From Oscillospiraceae bacterium (lineage in GTDB: Bacteria > Bacillota > Clostridia > Oscillospirales > Ruminococcaceae): a stretch of 64,000 bases of DNA. Below the pieces are notes generated by a model. That model did no database searches. It was not told where the DNA came from and was given only the letters and a program-made list of their open reading frames with translations. The stretch covers positions 161,388-225,387 of the forward strand of contig JAISZR010000003.1 in the NCBI GenBank assembly GCA_031284525.1, written 5' to 3'. The position numbers and the translations under genes were made by a program. Shown in pieces: positions 32,958 through 42,723 of the stretch. Numbering within the stretch: the first letter of the stretch is position 1; each line of letters begins with the position of its first letter.

Positions 32958-35348
32958 ATGCTCTTATCTTTAAACTGGTTGAACGACTTCGTGAAAATAG
33001 AGGATGATGTGAAGGGTTTTTGCCAAAAGATGACATTTTCCGGTTCTAAGGTTGAATCTTTTTCTGTGCTTGGTGAAGACATAAAAGATGTGGTAGTCGG
33101 GAAAATCGTGAGCTTGGCCGCGCATCGAGACGCTCAAAAGTTGTTGGTTTGCGAAGTTGATGTGAACGCAGAAAAAAAGCTTCAAATTGTGACGGGGGCG
33201 CAAAATGTGTTCGCGGGTGCTCTCGTTCCCGTTGCGCTTGATGGTGCAAGATTACCCGGGGGCGTGAAGATTAAAAAAACAAAATTTCGTGGTATCGAGA
33301 GCTGCGGGATGCTTTGTTCACGTTCGGAGTTGGGCCTTGAAGTTTCGTCGCCGGCAGCTGAAGAGGGAATTTTGATCATAACAGAGGAATGCAAAGTTGG
33401 CCAAAACATTTTGGAAGCTTTGATGATGAAGGACGAAGTTGTTGATTTCGAGATAACTTCAAACAGGCCTGATTGTCTTTCGATTATTGGGCTTGCCCGT
33501 GAAGCTGCAGCGACATATGGCCTGAGCTTTACCGAGCCGGTTAGGGACAGCCGGTACATTTCGAAAAATTTGGAAACTTTGAAGGTTGAAGTCGAAGAAG
33601 AAACTCTGTGCAAAAGATATATGGCAAAGCTCGTCAGGGGAGTTGATCCTTCTTGTTGTTCGCCACTTTGGATGCAAGCTCGTTTGCGGGCAATGGGTAT
33701 GAGACCGATCAGCGCTGTTGTTGATATCACGAATTACGTTATGCTTGAAACAGGGCAACCGATGCATGCGTTTGATTCTGATAAGGTTTCTGGGAAAATT
33801 ATTGTGCGGAAAGCAAAGCAAAATGAAAAATTAGTGACACTGGATGGAATTAGTAGGCAACTGGATGATTCGATGTTAGTTATTGCAGATGACGAAAAGG
33901 CTCTTGCGGTTGCTGGGGTTATTGGCGGCTTAGAATCTGGGATAACAAAAGATACGAAAAATATCATTTTTGAATCGGCAAATTTCGATCAAGTGAGTGT
34001 ACAGCAGACTGCAAAAAAACTCGGAATTCGTACAGAAAGCTCTCAGAGATTCGAAAAAGGGTTGTCTCCCTTCCTATGTGCTGAGGGGTTGAGTAGGGCA
34101 TGTGAGCTGGTTGAAAAGTTGGGTGTGGCGGCTGTTGATGAATTTGTGGTTGCCTTTGGTGTTAGTGATAAAAAACCGGTTGAAGTTGAGCTTGATTGTG
34201 ATTTCATCAATCAACTTTTGGGTACAGATTTTAGTACTGATCAGATTAAAGAAAAGCTATTGAGGCTTGGTTTTGGATTTTCTAAAGACAAAGGTGTTGT
34301 GATAGTTCCGTGGTTCAGGTCAGACATACAAAACAATGCGGATCTAGCCGAAGAAGTAGCCCGAATTTACGATTACAACAATATTCCAAGCGCTCCGCTC
34401 ATCGGTACGTGTAACGGCGTTCTGACTGAGATGCAGAAGTTTGAAGATCAATTGGTTGACCTGATGATTTCTTCGGGATTTTGTGAGGTTTTAACTTACA
34501 CGATGACAAGCCCTAGACATTTTGAAAGGTTGATGCTGGGGGAAGATGATGCCCAAAGAGATTGCGTTATTATAAGAAATCCCCTTGGGGAAGATACCTC
34601 GGTCATGCGCACGAACACGGTGCCTGCCATGCTGGAGTTGTTGGCATCGAATCAAGGGAAGAGAAATGAGAGAGCTTTGTTGTTTGACCTTGGTTGCGAA
34701 TATATCAAAAAAGAGTTCAAAGATGAAAATGGGAAACGATTGGTGGATGAGCGACCGGCTTTGACAATCGGGGCTTACGATCTGAGCGGCAAGGAAGTTG
34801 ATTTTTATTTTATCAAAGGGGTCATAGAAAACCTGTTGGAGCGCGTAGGAGTGCGGGATTATAGATTTGTGAAAACAGATAAACTAACTTATATGCACTC
34901 CGGAAGGACTGCTTCGGTTTCGGTTGATGGTTGTGATTTAGGGTTTTTGGGCGAGTTGCATCCAACAGTTGCAGAAAGCTACGGTTTGCAAAAAGGAGCT
35001 TTGGTCGCCAAATTTGATGTGAGAAAGATGTTTGAAAGCCTGACGGAGAAAAGATACAAACAAATTCCCAAATATCCGGCGGCGCTAAGGGATATTGCTT
35101 TGATTTGTGATGAAAATTTGCCCGTTTTTGAGATAGAACAGATAATTCGAGGTGCGGCAAAAGATTCTTTGGAATCACTTAGGTTGTTTGATGTTTATTT
35201 GGGAGACCAAATTCCGCAGGGGAAGAAGGGTGTGGCTTACAGCCTGAAATTCCAGTCTGCTAAAAAGACCCTTGAAGATGAGATGGTTAATAAGCTTGTG
35301 GTGAAAATTTTGAGGGCGCTCGAGGAAAAAGGCATAATTTTGAGGTGA
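32958..35348 (+). CDS. pheT: Phenylalanyl-tRNA synthetase beta chain
   Basis: 796 residues, structural and editing chain. N-terminal LNWLNDFVKIEDD, tRNA-binding OB domain (IVTGAQNVFAGALVPVALDGA), B3/B4 editing domain (SNRPDCLSIIGLAREAAA; VVDITNYVMLETGQPMHAFD), B5 domains, the catalytic-like core (SSGFCEVLTYTM, IRNPLGEDTSVMRT), and the C-terminal FDX anticodon domain (YPAALRDIALICDENLPVFEIE split). ATG 32958 has GGGGGAGG. Confidence 0.97.
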   Translation: MLLSLNWLNDFVKIEDDVKGFCQKMTFSGSKVESFSVLGEDIKDVVVGKIVSLAAHRDAQKLLVCEVDVNAEKKLQIVTGAQNVFAGALVPVALDGARLPGGVKIKKTKFRGIESCGMLCSRSELGLEVSSPAAEEGILIITEECKVGQNILEALMMKDEVVDFEITSNRPDCLSIIGLAREAAATYGLSFTEPVRDSRYISKNLETLKVEVEEETLCKRYMAKLVRGVDPSCCSPLWMQARLRAMGMRPISAVVDITNYVMLETGQPMHAFDSDKVSGKIIVRKAKQNEKLVTLDGISRQLDDSMLVIADDEKALAVAGVIGGLESGITKDTKNIIFESANFDQVSVQQTAKKLGIRTESSQRFEKGLSPFLCAEGLSRACELVEKLGVAAVDEFVVAFGVSDKKPVEVELDCDFINQLLGTDFSTDQIKEKLLRLGFGFSKDKGVVIVPWFRSDIQNNADLAEEVARIYDYNNIPSAPLIGTCNGVLTEMQKFEDQLVDLMISSGFCEVLTYTMTSPRHFERLMLGEDDAQRDCVIIRNPLGEDTSVMRTNTVPAMLELLASNQGKRNERALLFDLGCEYIKKEFKDENGKRLVDERPALTIGAYDLSGKEVDFYFIKGVIENLLERVGVRDYRFVKTDKLTYMHSGRTASVSVDGCDLGFLGELHPTVAESYGLQKGALVAKFDVRKMFESLTEKRYKQIPKYPAALRDIALICDENLPVFEIEQIIRGAAKDSLESLRLFDVYLGDQIPQGKKGVAYSLKFQSAKKTLEDEMVNKLVVKILRALEEKGIILR

Positions 35349-35349
35349 T

Positions 35350-35910
35350 TTGACGATATTTAGCGTGTTTTTGACGTGTTTTTTCTACGATAATGTTTTG
35401 CTTGTTCATGGATTAGGAGCAAGAAAGCTTTTTCTGAATCCTGAAAACTTCAGTTTAAAGGGCTCAGTGGGGAGTTTCGCGTTGCCCGCGGTTTTGGTGT
35501 TCACCTGTTTTTATGCCGTAAAGCTGGTATTTGGTTTTGGGACTGTTTCTGGCGTGTATATCCCTTTGCTTTTGTTTTTATGCGGACTCTGCGGGTTTTT
35601 TTTGTTGAATCTGGCAACAAGCAAATTGAAGCTTGGGCCTTTGAAAGATCGGCTGCGGGCGGCTTTTTTCGATCCGTTAGTGTGGGGGCTGAACTTGATA
35701 TGTATATATAGAAACCACCATTTTCTCTATGGTGTGTGTTTTTTAGTTTTGGGAATTATCGGGTATTTTTTGCTCCTTGGTACGATTCGTTGTTGCATTG
35801 ACGACAAAAAAGTCCCTACGTGTCTGCAGGGTAGTCCCATATTGCTTATATATGTGGGGGTGCTCTCTTTGGCATATTTTGGCTTTGTGGGGAATCAAGT
35901 GCTTGTTTGA
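35350..35910 (+). CDS. Multi-pass membrane protein, possibly RnfA/NqrE-like
   Basis: 186 residues with about six hydrophobic segments (for example ALPAVLVFTCFYAVKLVFGF, IPLLLFLCGLCGFFLLNL, GVCFLVLGIIGYFLLLGTI). The N-terminus FLTCFFYDNVLLVHGLGARKLF loosely recalls the RnfA/NqrE start (NFVLSRFLGICPF), but the rest has diverged and no other Rnf subunit is near. It begins one base after the pheT stop and overlaps the region of the following lipoprotein start, so these genes form an operon. Function unknown; the Rnf link is weak. Confidence 0.5.
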   Translation: MTIFSVFLTCFFYDNVLLVHGLGARKLFLNPENFSLKGSVGSFALPAVLVFTCFYAVKLVFGFGTVSGVYIPLLLFLCGLCGFFLLNLATSKLKLGPLKDRLRAAFFDPLVWGLNLICIYRNHHFLYGVCFLVLGIIGYFLLLGTIRCCIDDKKVPTCLQGSPILLIYVGVLSLAYFGFVGNQVLV

Positions 35911-35924
35911 GGTGTGTGATTAAG

Positions 35925-37343
35925 TTGAAAACATATCTGGCGTCACTTTTGATTGTGGGGTGTTGTGTTTTTTTTTCGGGCTGCCCTAAAATAGATTTTG
36001 GCACGGAAAGAATAATGTCACCTCCCATTATTTCTGCGGAGCAAGAAGGGCGGAAAGCGGCTCTCAAAAGATATGTGACTGAAAAGTTAAAAGAATTTGT
36101 GGCGGACCCCAAATTAGTTTATCCTGCTGCTGGGACTCATGTGATGCCGTATATTGAGGATTGGGGAACAGATGGAAAGCGAACGGTTTTTGTGTTGTTT
36201 TCCCTCAAGTCTAAGGAACGAGTAAAAGAGACAATCAAGATTGGGATGTACAAAGAAGTGAACGGTTCGTGGGAAATTGCAGATTGTAAAGATATTTCGA
36301 GTGTTGGTGGAATTAAACTTGAGGATATCTCAATTCGTCAGATGAAAAAGGATGCCAACAAGAACATTCTGGTTAGCTATAGTGTGTTGGGTAGGGCGGA
36401 AAAAACACTTACAATTTGGGAGTATGATGACGCGGGCATAAGGGAAGCGGTACCAAAAAGCATCAATTTTTTTGATAAGGTAGAGGCGGATATTGATGAC
36501 GATGGATGCATAGAGGTAGTTTATATCAGGCGTCCTAAAAAGGGCGGGAAGGGTCCTACTATCCAAAGATTGAAATTGGGCGATTCTCAATCCCGCTCGA
36601 TGCCGCTGATGGGGGAGGTTGATCGCTCATCTCAGGATGCTGACAGTTCGAATATGGTGATAAATAGGCTTGAAGGTAAACGCTCGATTATATTCGTTAA
36701 TGAAAAAATTTATGATGAAGACGCAAATTCTTTAATGATGGCAACAGAAGTAATTGAATATAGGGACAATTCATTTTTTAACAAAACGTATTGGGGTGAT
36801 CAGGAATCTGGTAGGGTGGTCTTTGATAAAATCGATTTTACACTAAGGGATGAGCGGATTGAGCTTTGCGATATCGATGGTGACGGATGTTTGGAGGTTC
36901 CGAAGGAGGTTCGTTCAGATCAACCTGATGAGGAAGATCTAAAGGTGATCGAGTGGTATTCCTTTTGTGCCGCTGAGCCGGAACTCAGGGCAAAGACATT
37001 TGAAAATCTCGCAACACCATATCGGTTGGTGCTGCCCAAAAAGTGGTGGTCTATAGCAAAAGAGGAATCTGAGTTCGGTGGAGATGGCGGACCTAAGGTG
37101 GTGTATGAGATTCAGCGAAAGTCTAAAGGCAGTAGTAATTTGTTGATCATCAAGGATGCGGGGACAAAGAGAGAGTTGCTGGCGATATATGTTCGTCCTG
37201 TGGGCTGGAAGCCAAAGAAAGATACGTATGAAGAATTTGGTAGGACGAAGGATTGTGTCTATTTTGTGTGGCTACCAGATGAGCCCGATGCTGCTGGGAT
37301 AAGCAAGGTACAATTGCAAGAACTTTTGAAGATTGGCGTATGA
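35925..37343 (+). CDS. Lipoprotein with Asp-rich calcium-type loops
   Basis: 472 residues from TTG 35925 (GAGGTG nine bases upstream). Lipoprotein signal: KTYLASLLIVGCCVFFSGC, lipobox FSGC. Two Asp-rich loops, EADIDDDGCIEVVY and CDIDGDGCLEVPKE, match the DxDxDG calcium-binding or FG-GAP/VCBS blade pattern. It has a beta-propeller-like look, but I cannot prove blade count. Clostridial genomes often carry such a lipoprotein in this neighbourhood. Likely outer-surface, possibly binding. Confidence 0.75.
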   Translation: MKTYLASLLIVGCCVFFSGCPKIDFGTERIMSPPIISAEQEGRKAALKRYVTEKLKEFVADPKLVYPAAGTHVMPYIEDWGTDGKRTVFVLFSLKSKERVKETIKIGMYKEVNGSWEIADCKDISSVGGIKLEDISIRQMKKDANKNILVSYSVLGRAEKTLTIWEYDDAGIREAVPKSINFFDKVEADIDDDGCIEVVYIRRPKKGGKGPTIQRLKLGDSQSRSMPLMGEVDRSSQDADSSNMVINRLEGKRSIIFVNEKIYDEDANSLMMATEVIEYRDNSFFNKTYWGDQESGRVVFDKIDFTLRDERIELCDIDGDGCLEVPKEVRSDQPDEEDLKVIEWYSFCAAEPELRAKTFENLATPYRLVLPKKWWSIAKEESEFGGDGGPKVVYEIQRKSKGSSNLLIIKDAGTKRELLAIYVRPVGWKPKKDTYEEFGRTKDCVYFVWLPDEPDAAGISKVQLQELLKIGV

Positions 37344-37351
37344 ACGCCAGT

Positions 37352-37380
37352 TTGCTTTTTGCAAGAATTTGGTTTAGAAT
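37352..37380 (+). promoter_or_regulatory. Candidate promoter for yloU-fakA
   Basis: TTGCTT (37352-37357), 17-bp spacer, TAGAAT (37375-37380), just after the lipoprotein gene and about 80 bp before the yloU-like start. Confidence 0.55.
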
Positions 37381-37457
37381 GTAGTCTGTAAATGGCGTGT
37401 TCTTTGAGTGTGTTTTTGGGGCCATTGGCGGTATTTGGATCTGAAGGGGGTTTTCTT

Positions 37458-37808
37458 GTGATTATTTCAGAAAATGAGCTGGGAAGAGTGGAAGTATCTG
37501 ATGGGTTCTTTGTTGATGTTATAAAAAGCGTAATTGGTGAAAGTTTTGGCGTTGTGAGAGCTGTGAGTAACATCGGTCAGAAGGTGAGATCGTTCATCAG
37601 GCAAAGGATAGATCACTCGGGCATACTTATAGAGCGCTCTGAGAACGACTTGTTTATTGAATTGCATGTTGAAGTGAAATATGGTGTTAACATTACTGCG
37701 ACTGTGAAAAACTTGACTGATAAAATCCGGTATACGATAAAAAACTATGATACGGGTGTTAATGTGCGGAATGTTAACGTGTATGTGGATAGGATGAGTT
37801 CCAGTTAG
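37458..37808 (+). CDS. Asp23/YloU-family protein
   Basis: 116 residues from GTG 37458, which has GAAGGGGG upstream; the longer open frame has no support. ELGRVEVSDGFFVDVIKSVI, GQKVRSFI, and FIELHVEVKYGVNITATVKNLTDKIRYTI are the usual Asp23/YloU strands and helix. In Firmicutes this gene precedes the DAK/fatty-acid-kinase gene, as here. Confidence 0.85.
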   Translation: MIISENELGRVEVSDGFFVDVIKSVIGESFGVVRAVSNIGQKVRSFIRQRIDHSGILIERSENDLFIELHVEVKYGVNITATVKNLTDKIRYTIKNYDTGVNVRNVNVYVDRMSSS

Positions 37809-37832
37809 TTTTTCAAAATTGGAGGAATCTTG

Positions 37833-39461
37833 ATGATCAGCGGTCGAATTTTGAGAGATGCTATGGTATCAGCTGCAAACAATATATACAACCTACGTGA
37901 CTATGTTAACTCTCTAAATGTGTTTCCTGTCCCGGATGGTGATACCGGCTCAAACATGTCGCGAACGATTGGTGCTGCGAAAATGGCGCTTGAAGGTTTG
38001 GACGACGATGTGAGCGTTGGTGAGGTTATTAAACTCACTGCTTCTTCGCTACTTCGTGGAGCTCGTGGAAATTCGGGGGTGATTCTCTCTTTAATTTTCA
38101 GGGGGCTTTGCAAGATCCTTGAAGAAAAGCGGGAAATAACGAGGGCTGATTTTTCAAAGGCTTTGAAGTCTGCATCGGCAACGGCCTATGGTGCCGTTTT
38201 AAAACCCACCGAAGGGACTATCCTGACGGTGATTAGGTTGGTTGCAGAGGCCTCCGACAAATTTGCGGAGGAAAGTGGCAGTTTTTGTGAGTTTTGGGGA
38301 AAGCTTTGCCAAAAAACGGAAGAAGTGCTAAAAACAACTCCAAGTATGTTGCCGGTGCTTGCTGAGGCTGGTGTTGTTGATTCTGGCGGTCAGGGTTTGC
38401 TTATCATTTTTGAGGGTATGAAGAGCGTTTTTGATAGCGGAGAGATTATTCCCGCAAATGAGCTCACACAGCAGCCAGAAGTGGAGACGGTTGTTAAGCA
38501 AGAGGAGTGCTCGTTTTTTTATTGCACAGAGCTGTTGGTGACCAAATCGGATCCGGACTTGAGTGTGGATTCTCTGGAAAGCTTTTTGGGTGAAATTGGT
38601 GACAGTGTTATAGTGGTAGATGGTGGTGATGTGATCAAAGTGCATGTCCACACAAACAATCCCGGATTGGCCATTGAAAAGGGTCTTGAATATGGGATGT
38701 TGAGTGAGGTAAAGGTAGATAACCTGTTGGAGGAAATTGCGGAAAAAGAGAAGAAAAATCGAGCTAAAAACAACGAATTTGAATACAAGACGGTGAGTGG
38801 AAATACTAAGTTTGGGTTCGTTGCGGTTGTTTCTGGTGACGGTCTTTGCGAGCTTTTCAAAAACCTAGGAGTAGATAATGTTGTTTCAGGTGGGCAAACC
38901 ATGAACCCCAGCACCGGGGAAATTTTGAGTGCGATTGAGGCGACACCTGCCAAAGTTGTTTTTGTTTTGCCCAACAACAAGAATATAATAATGACCGCAG
39001 AGCAAACCATTAACCTAGCAGATAGAGATGTTATAGTGCTTCCGACCCGAACAATCCCGCAAGGGGTCAGTGCCGTGCTTTCTTTTGACGCTTCCAAGGA
39101 TACAAAAGCGAATCAAACGGCTATGTTAGAAGCGATTGAGAAGGTAAAAACAGGATTAATTACCAATGCGGTGCGTAACTCAAAGGTTGGCGGAAAGGAT
39201 ATCAAAGCGGGCGATATTATTGCGATTGAAAACGGGAAAATCAAATTTTCTGAAGAAAGTTGCTCAAAGGCGTGCCTGAGACTGGTGAAGAGCCTAGTTA
39301 AAAAGCAGAGCAGCTACGTAACCTTGTTTTATGGTGCGGATGTTAGCCTAGAAGAAGCAAATACGCTGGAGAATCAGATTCGGCAGAAGTATGATAAGCT
39401 TGAAGTGAATATGGTTAACGGTGGGCAACCTGTTTATCACTTTGTTGTGTCGGTTGAGTAG
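37833..39461 (+). CDS. fakA: Fatty acid kinase subunit FakA (DAK phosphatase family)
   Basis: 542 residues. N-terminal DhaL/DAK2 domain with LNVFPVPDGDTGSNMSRT (Mg-ATP Asp residues), LLRGARGNSGVILS and the helical barrel; a central and C-terminal domain (VSGGQTMNPSTGEIL, VLPNNKNIIMTAEQ, LPTRTIPQGVSAVL). It phosphorylates fatty acids bound to a FakB/DegV protein, feeding membrane lipid synthesis. No fakB is seen here. ATG 37833 (GGAGG upstream) or TTG 37830. Confidence 0.9.
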   Translation: MISGRILRDAMVSAANNIYNLRDYVNSLNVFPVPDGDTGSNMSRTIGAAKMALEGLDDDVSVGEVIKLTASSLLRGARGNSGVILSLIFRGLCKILEEKREITRADFSKALKSASATAYGAVLKPTEGTILTVIRLVAEASDKFAEESGSFCEFWGKLCQKTEEVLKTTPSMLPVLAEAGVVDSGGQGLLIIFEGMKSVFDSGEIIPANELTQQPEVETVVKQEECSFFYCTELLVTKSDPDLSVDSLESFLGEIGDSVIVVDGGDVIKVHVHTNNPGLAIEKGLEYGMLSEVKVDNLLEEIAEKEKKNRAKNNEFEYKTVSGNTKFGFVAVVSGDGLCELFKNLGVDNVVSGGQTMNPSTGEILSAIEATPAKVVFVLPNNKNIIMTAEQTINLADRDVIVLPTRTIPQGVSAVLSFDASKDTKANQTAMLEAIEKVKTGLITNAVRNSKVGGKDIKAGDIIAIENGKIKFSEESCSKACLRLVKSLVKKQSSYVTLFYGADVSLEEANTLENQIRQKYDKLEVNMVNGGQPVYHFVVSVE

Positions 39462-39463
39462 CG

Positions 39464-40792
39464 ATGGGATGTTTGTTTGATGCACTGAATGCTTATGTTA
39501 ATTCCAATCCGTCCCGTTTTCACATGCCTGGGCACAAAGGGCGTGGCAATCTTGAATCTTATGATGTGACTGAAATACATGGCCTAGATAACTTGTATGA
39601 AAGTAGCGGCTGCATAGAGGGATTGGAAGCGGAAATTGGGGAAGTTTACGGGTGTAAAAGCATTATCAGCGCTGGTGGCTCGACCCTTTGCATTCAGGCG
39701 ATGATTTCCGGATCAGTGAAGCCTGGTGAAAAGATAATCTTAGATCGGTACATTCACATATCGGTGTTGAACACGTTAATATTGCTCAGGCTAAAACCAG
39801 TTTGGATTTATAGGGAAAGTTCCCCTAGGTTTCCGCTTGGTGCCCCGATTAGTGGGCGTCAACTGGATGAAGCGCTTAGTAAAAACAGAGATGCCAAGTG
39901 CGTATTCATTACGGGGGAAGATTATTACGGAATTTCGCCTGATATAAAGGCGCTTTCGTTGGTTTGTGAAAAATATGGTGCGAAGTTGTTGGTTGATAAT
40001 GCACATGGGGCTTACCTGAAGTTTCTTGGCGGAGTGAAAGATGAGAAAAAGCATCCAATTGATCTTGGTGCGGATATGTGTTGTGATTCGTGGCACAAAA
40101 CACTACCAGCTTTAACGGGCTCTGCGGTCCTCAATATGCGACCTCAAATTGATTCAAAATTTATGAAACAAAAGATGCAGATGTTCGGTTCATCTAGCCC
40201 AAGTTATTTGATAATGCTTTCGATGGATAGCTGTCTTGATTATCTAAAGGGTGAGTTTGCGCATGAGCTCGGGTGCATGTTGTGTTTTCTTTCTGACCTA
40301 AAGGTCAAAATCAAAGCGATGGGGTTTGAATTTTGGAATGAAAGTGCGCACAGTGTCCTAAAATTAACAGTTTCTGGCTTAAAGCTTGGTCTGACCGGCT
40401 TTGAGTTAGATGAAACGTTGAGGGAACACAGAATATATTCTGAATATTGTGATTTTAATTGTGTTATCCTTTTGGTTAGCCCCAAAAACTCGCGGCGGGA
40501 TTTTGATTCTCTGCTTGAGGCCTTGGAGGGTGTGAGGCCGAAAAAACCTGAATTAAGGCAGATTGATTATTTTTTGAGTGGCGAGTTGGAAACAAAAGAG
40601 GATTTGGCTGTTGCCGGCATTGCAGATTACAAGTGTGTTTCGATTGAAAAAAGTGAGGGGTCAATAGCTGGATTGATTAGTGTGAAGTGCCCTCCTTGCG
40701 TGCCAGTAGTAATGCCGGGCGAAGTGATTACACCTGAGGTAGTTAACATATTGAGGGCGTGTGGATATGGTTCAATAAACGTTGGGGGTTGA
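39464..40792 (+). CDS. PLP-dependent Orn/Lys/Arg decarboxylase family protein
   Basis: 442 residues, fold type I. FHMPGHKGRG at the N-terminus, EIHGLDNLYESSG, GGSTLCIQAMI, LVDNAHGAYLKF (cofactor Asp), and DSWHKTLPALTG with the PLP-binding Lys. It matches the short decarboxylase type of Bacillus YaaO, which lacks the wing domain. It begins 2 bp after fakA and is followed by darA, as in the yaaO neighbourhood of Bacillus. Substrate (Lys, Arg or Orn) not determinable. Confidence 0.9.
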   Translation: MGCLFDALNAYVNSNPSRFHMPGHKGRGNLESYDVTEIHGLDNLYESSGCIEGLEAEIGEVYGCKSIISAGGSTLCIQAMISGSVKPGEKIILDRYIHISVLNTLILLRLKPVWIYRESSPRFPLGAPISGRQLDEALSKNRDAKCVFITGEDYYGISPDIKALSLVCEKYGAKLLVDNAHGAYLKFLGGVKDEKKHPIDLGADMCCDSWHKTLPALTGSAVLNMRPQIDSKFMKQKMQMFGSSSPSYLIMLSMDSCLDYLKGEFAHELGCMLCFLSDLKVKIKAMGFEFWNESAHSVLKLTVSGLKLGLTGFELDETLREHRIYSEYCDFNCVILLVSPKNSRRDFDSLLEALEGVRPKKPELRQIDYFLSGELETKEDLAVAGIADYKCVSIEKSEGSIAGLISVKCPPCVPVVMPGEVITPEVVNILRACGYGSINVGG

Positions 40793-40795
40793 CTT

Positions 40796-41119
40796 ATGAA
40801 GTTGATCATGGCTGTGATTTCAAAAGGAGACAGTAATAATCTGATTAAAGCCTTGACAGTAGCTAAATTCGCTGTTACAAAGCTTTCGACGACTGGTGGG
40901 TTCCTCTCTTTGGGAAACACAACGCTTCTCATCGGAGTTGACGATAAAGATGTGGATGCGGTCCTTAAGATTGTTGAAACAAAAAGCAAAAAAAGTAATA
41001 AAGTTGTTCCAACTTCAGCTTCTTATGGCTTGGGGGTTTATTCTGCCTTCCCGGTTAATGTTAAGGTCGGCGGAGCGGTTGTTTTTGTCTTGAACGTCGA
41101 GAGGTTTGAAAAAATATAA
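40796..41119 (+). CDS. darA: Cyclic di-AMP receptor DarA (PstA)
   Basis: 107 residues, PII-like fold. MKLIMAVISKGDSNNLIKAL, then KLSTTGGFLSLGNTTLLIGV (the glycine-rich c-di-AMP-binding loop), and the C-terminal strands NVKVGGAVVFVLNVERFE. It senses c-di-AMP in Firmicutes. The neighbour order decarboxylase-darA-holB-ricT equals that of Bacillus yaaO-tmk-yaaQ-yaaR-holB-yaaT minus tmk and yaaR. Confidence 0.93.
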   Translation: MKLIMAVISKGDSNNLIKALTVAKFAVTKLSTTGGFLSLGNTTLLIGVDDKDVDAVLKIVETKSKKSNKVVPTSASYGLGVYSAFPVNVKVGGAVVFVLNVERFEKI

Positions 41120-41120
41120 A

Positions 41121-42008
41121 ATGATCGATTTTTTTTATGGTCAGATCGAAAATGAGCATGTCTTTGCGCCTTTGCTGCGGTCTAACAAGCGATTTCACGC
41201 CATCTTACTGCTTGGGGATAAATTTAAGCGTGATGCTTTTGCGAAGTTTGCCGTGGCCCATATGCTGGGTGTTGACGCGCTAGAGTTCGCCAAAAGTCCG
41301 ATTTTGCACACAGATGTTTCGGTTTTGAGTGACGATGATTCGGACGTAATAACGGTTGATAGTATTCGGATGCTCAGGGAAGAGCTTCAAAGGAAGGCGT
41401 GCCTTGCTCTCCAAAGAGTCTGCTTGATCGAAACGGCTGAGAGAATGACTTTTCAGGCTCAAAATGCACTGCTGAAGTTGATTGAAGAACCACCGGGGGA
41501 TGCCGGCTTTGTTTTTACAGCTTCAGATAAAAACGGTTTTTTGGAGACTATTCTCTCTCGTGTTGTCTGTGTTCATTTAAAACCGGTAACCAAAGACGAA
41601 TGCCTTAAAGTTTTGATGGAAAATGAAGAGCTGCCGGAAGGACGAGCAAGATATCTTAGTGATCTGTTTGACGGCAGCCTTGAATGGTGTGTGAAAGTTT
41701 CTCGGCTGGGAATTGGGAGCGAGATGTTGTTGCTTGCGGAAGGTTTTTGTGAATGCTTGGAGAAAAAACAAATCTATAACTTGGCTGTGGAGCTTTGCAA
41801 GGTCAAAAACAGAGAGGAACTGACCTTGTTTTTGTGTTGCCTCAAATATCTTTTGATGCAACGGCGCAGGTTGCGTGAATCAAGGGAAGTGGAAGCGAAG
41901 AACTTCCTTAGTTTGATCGAAGTGGCAAACGAAACTCTAAAAAAATTGGGTCAAAATGCCAATTTCAATTTGACTTTGAGCTGGTTTTTATCTTGTTTGT
42001 GTGCGTAG
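41121..42008 (+). CDS. holB: DNA polymerase III delta-prime subunit (divergent)
   Basis: 295 residues from ATG 41121 (TTG 41106 possible). Clamp-loader AAA+ signs: RFHAILLLGDKFKRDAFAKF replaces the P-loop (no GxxGxGK), TVDSIRMLREELQRKA, RVCLIETAERMTFQAQNALLKLIEEPP and FLETILSRVVCVHLKP (SRC-like). The zinc Cys cluster seen in many delta-prime proteins is missing. ATP binding is not needed for delta-prime, so function may still be intact. Context (darA before, ricT after) supports the call. Confidence 0.85.
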   Translation: MIDFFYGQIENEHVFAPLLRSNKRFHAILLLGDKFKRDAFAKFAVAHMLGVDALEFAKSPILHTDVSVLSDDDSDVITVDSIRMLREELQRKACLALQRVCLIETAERMTFQAQNALLKLIEEPPGDAGFVFTASDKNGFLETILSRVVCVHLKPVTKDECLKVLMENEELPEGRARYLSDLFDGSLEWCVKVSRLGIGSEMLLLAEGFCECLEKKQIYNLAVELCKVKNREELTLFLCCLKYLLMQRRRLRESREVEAKNFLSLIEVANETLKKLGQNANFNLTLSWFLSCLCA

Positions 42009-42723
42009 TTTTTATGGGATGGTGTTCTTTTTGTATATTCTATCTGTTAGGTTGTCAAGATATGATAATCTGGTGCAATTTAAAACACATCAGGAAGTAA
42101 AAGTTGGTTCCTACGTCTGCATTGGCGATGACAAAGGTGTGAGCTATGTCAAGGTCGTTGCAAAAAGAGAAGCAACGGGCTCTGAGGCTTCTCAATTGCC
42201 GGAAATCTTTAGAGTTGCTGACAAAAGCGATGAAAAGATCTTGAGTGCACTCAGGGAAAAAACAGAGAACGCGTTCAAGCAGTGTGTCGCCATAGTCAAA
42301 AAGAGGAAGTCCGATATGAAGCTTTTGGATGTGGAATATAATTCGATGAGTAATAAGTTTTTCTTTTATTTTAAAGCTGAGGGAAGAATCGATTTCAGGC
42401 AACTTGCCAGGAATTTCGCTTACGCATTGAAAGCGAAAATAGAATTTAGGCAGGTGGGGGTCAGAGATCAAGCTAGAAGCGTTGGCGGTTTTGGAATTTG
42501 TGGCCGCGAGCTTTGTTGCAGAGCTTTTTTGAATAATTTTGACAGTGCCGCCCGGAAAAGATTGGAAGAACAAGCGGCTTCTATTCCGGCTAAAGTACTT
42601 GGGGCGTGTGGAAGGATAATGTGCTGTTTTAAATTTGAGCCACCAGGCCCTAACCTTGCGGAATATACCAGAGAAAAACGAAAAGGGATGCCTGAAATGG
42701 AGGAATCTTGCGGTGAGGACTAA
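42001..42723 (+). CDS. ricT: PSP1-domain protein RicT (YaaT)
   Basis: 240 residues. ECGHF-type N-terminus is not obvious, but the PSP1 domain is: FAYALKAKIEFRQVGVRDQA, GGFGICGRELCCRAFL, IPAKVLGACGRIMCCFKFE. The clustered Cys residues bind iron-sulfur in the Bacillus RicAFT complex, which promotes mRNA maturation by RNase Y. GTG 42001 overlaps the holB end. Confidence 0.9.
   Translation: MRSFYGMVFFLYILSVRLSRYDNLVQFKTHQEVKVGSYVCIGDDKGVSYVKVVAKREATGSEASQLPEIFRVADKSDEKILSALREKTENAFKQCVAIVKKRKSDMKLLDVEYNSMSNKFFFYFKAEGRIDFRQLARNFAYALKAKIEFRQVGVRDQARSVGGFGICGRELCCRAFLNNFDSAARKRLEEQAASIPAKVLGACGRIMCCFKFEPPGPNLAEYTREKRKGMPEMEESCGED

Noticed and set aside
35350..35910. Complete Rnf complex
   Set aside because: Only one weakly RnfA-like membrane protein; no RnfB/C/D/G/E next to it.
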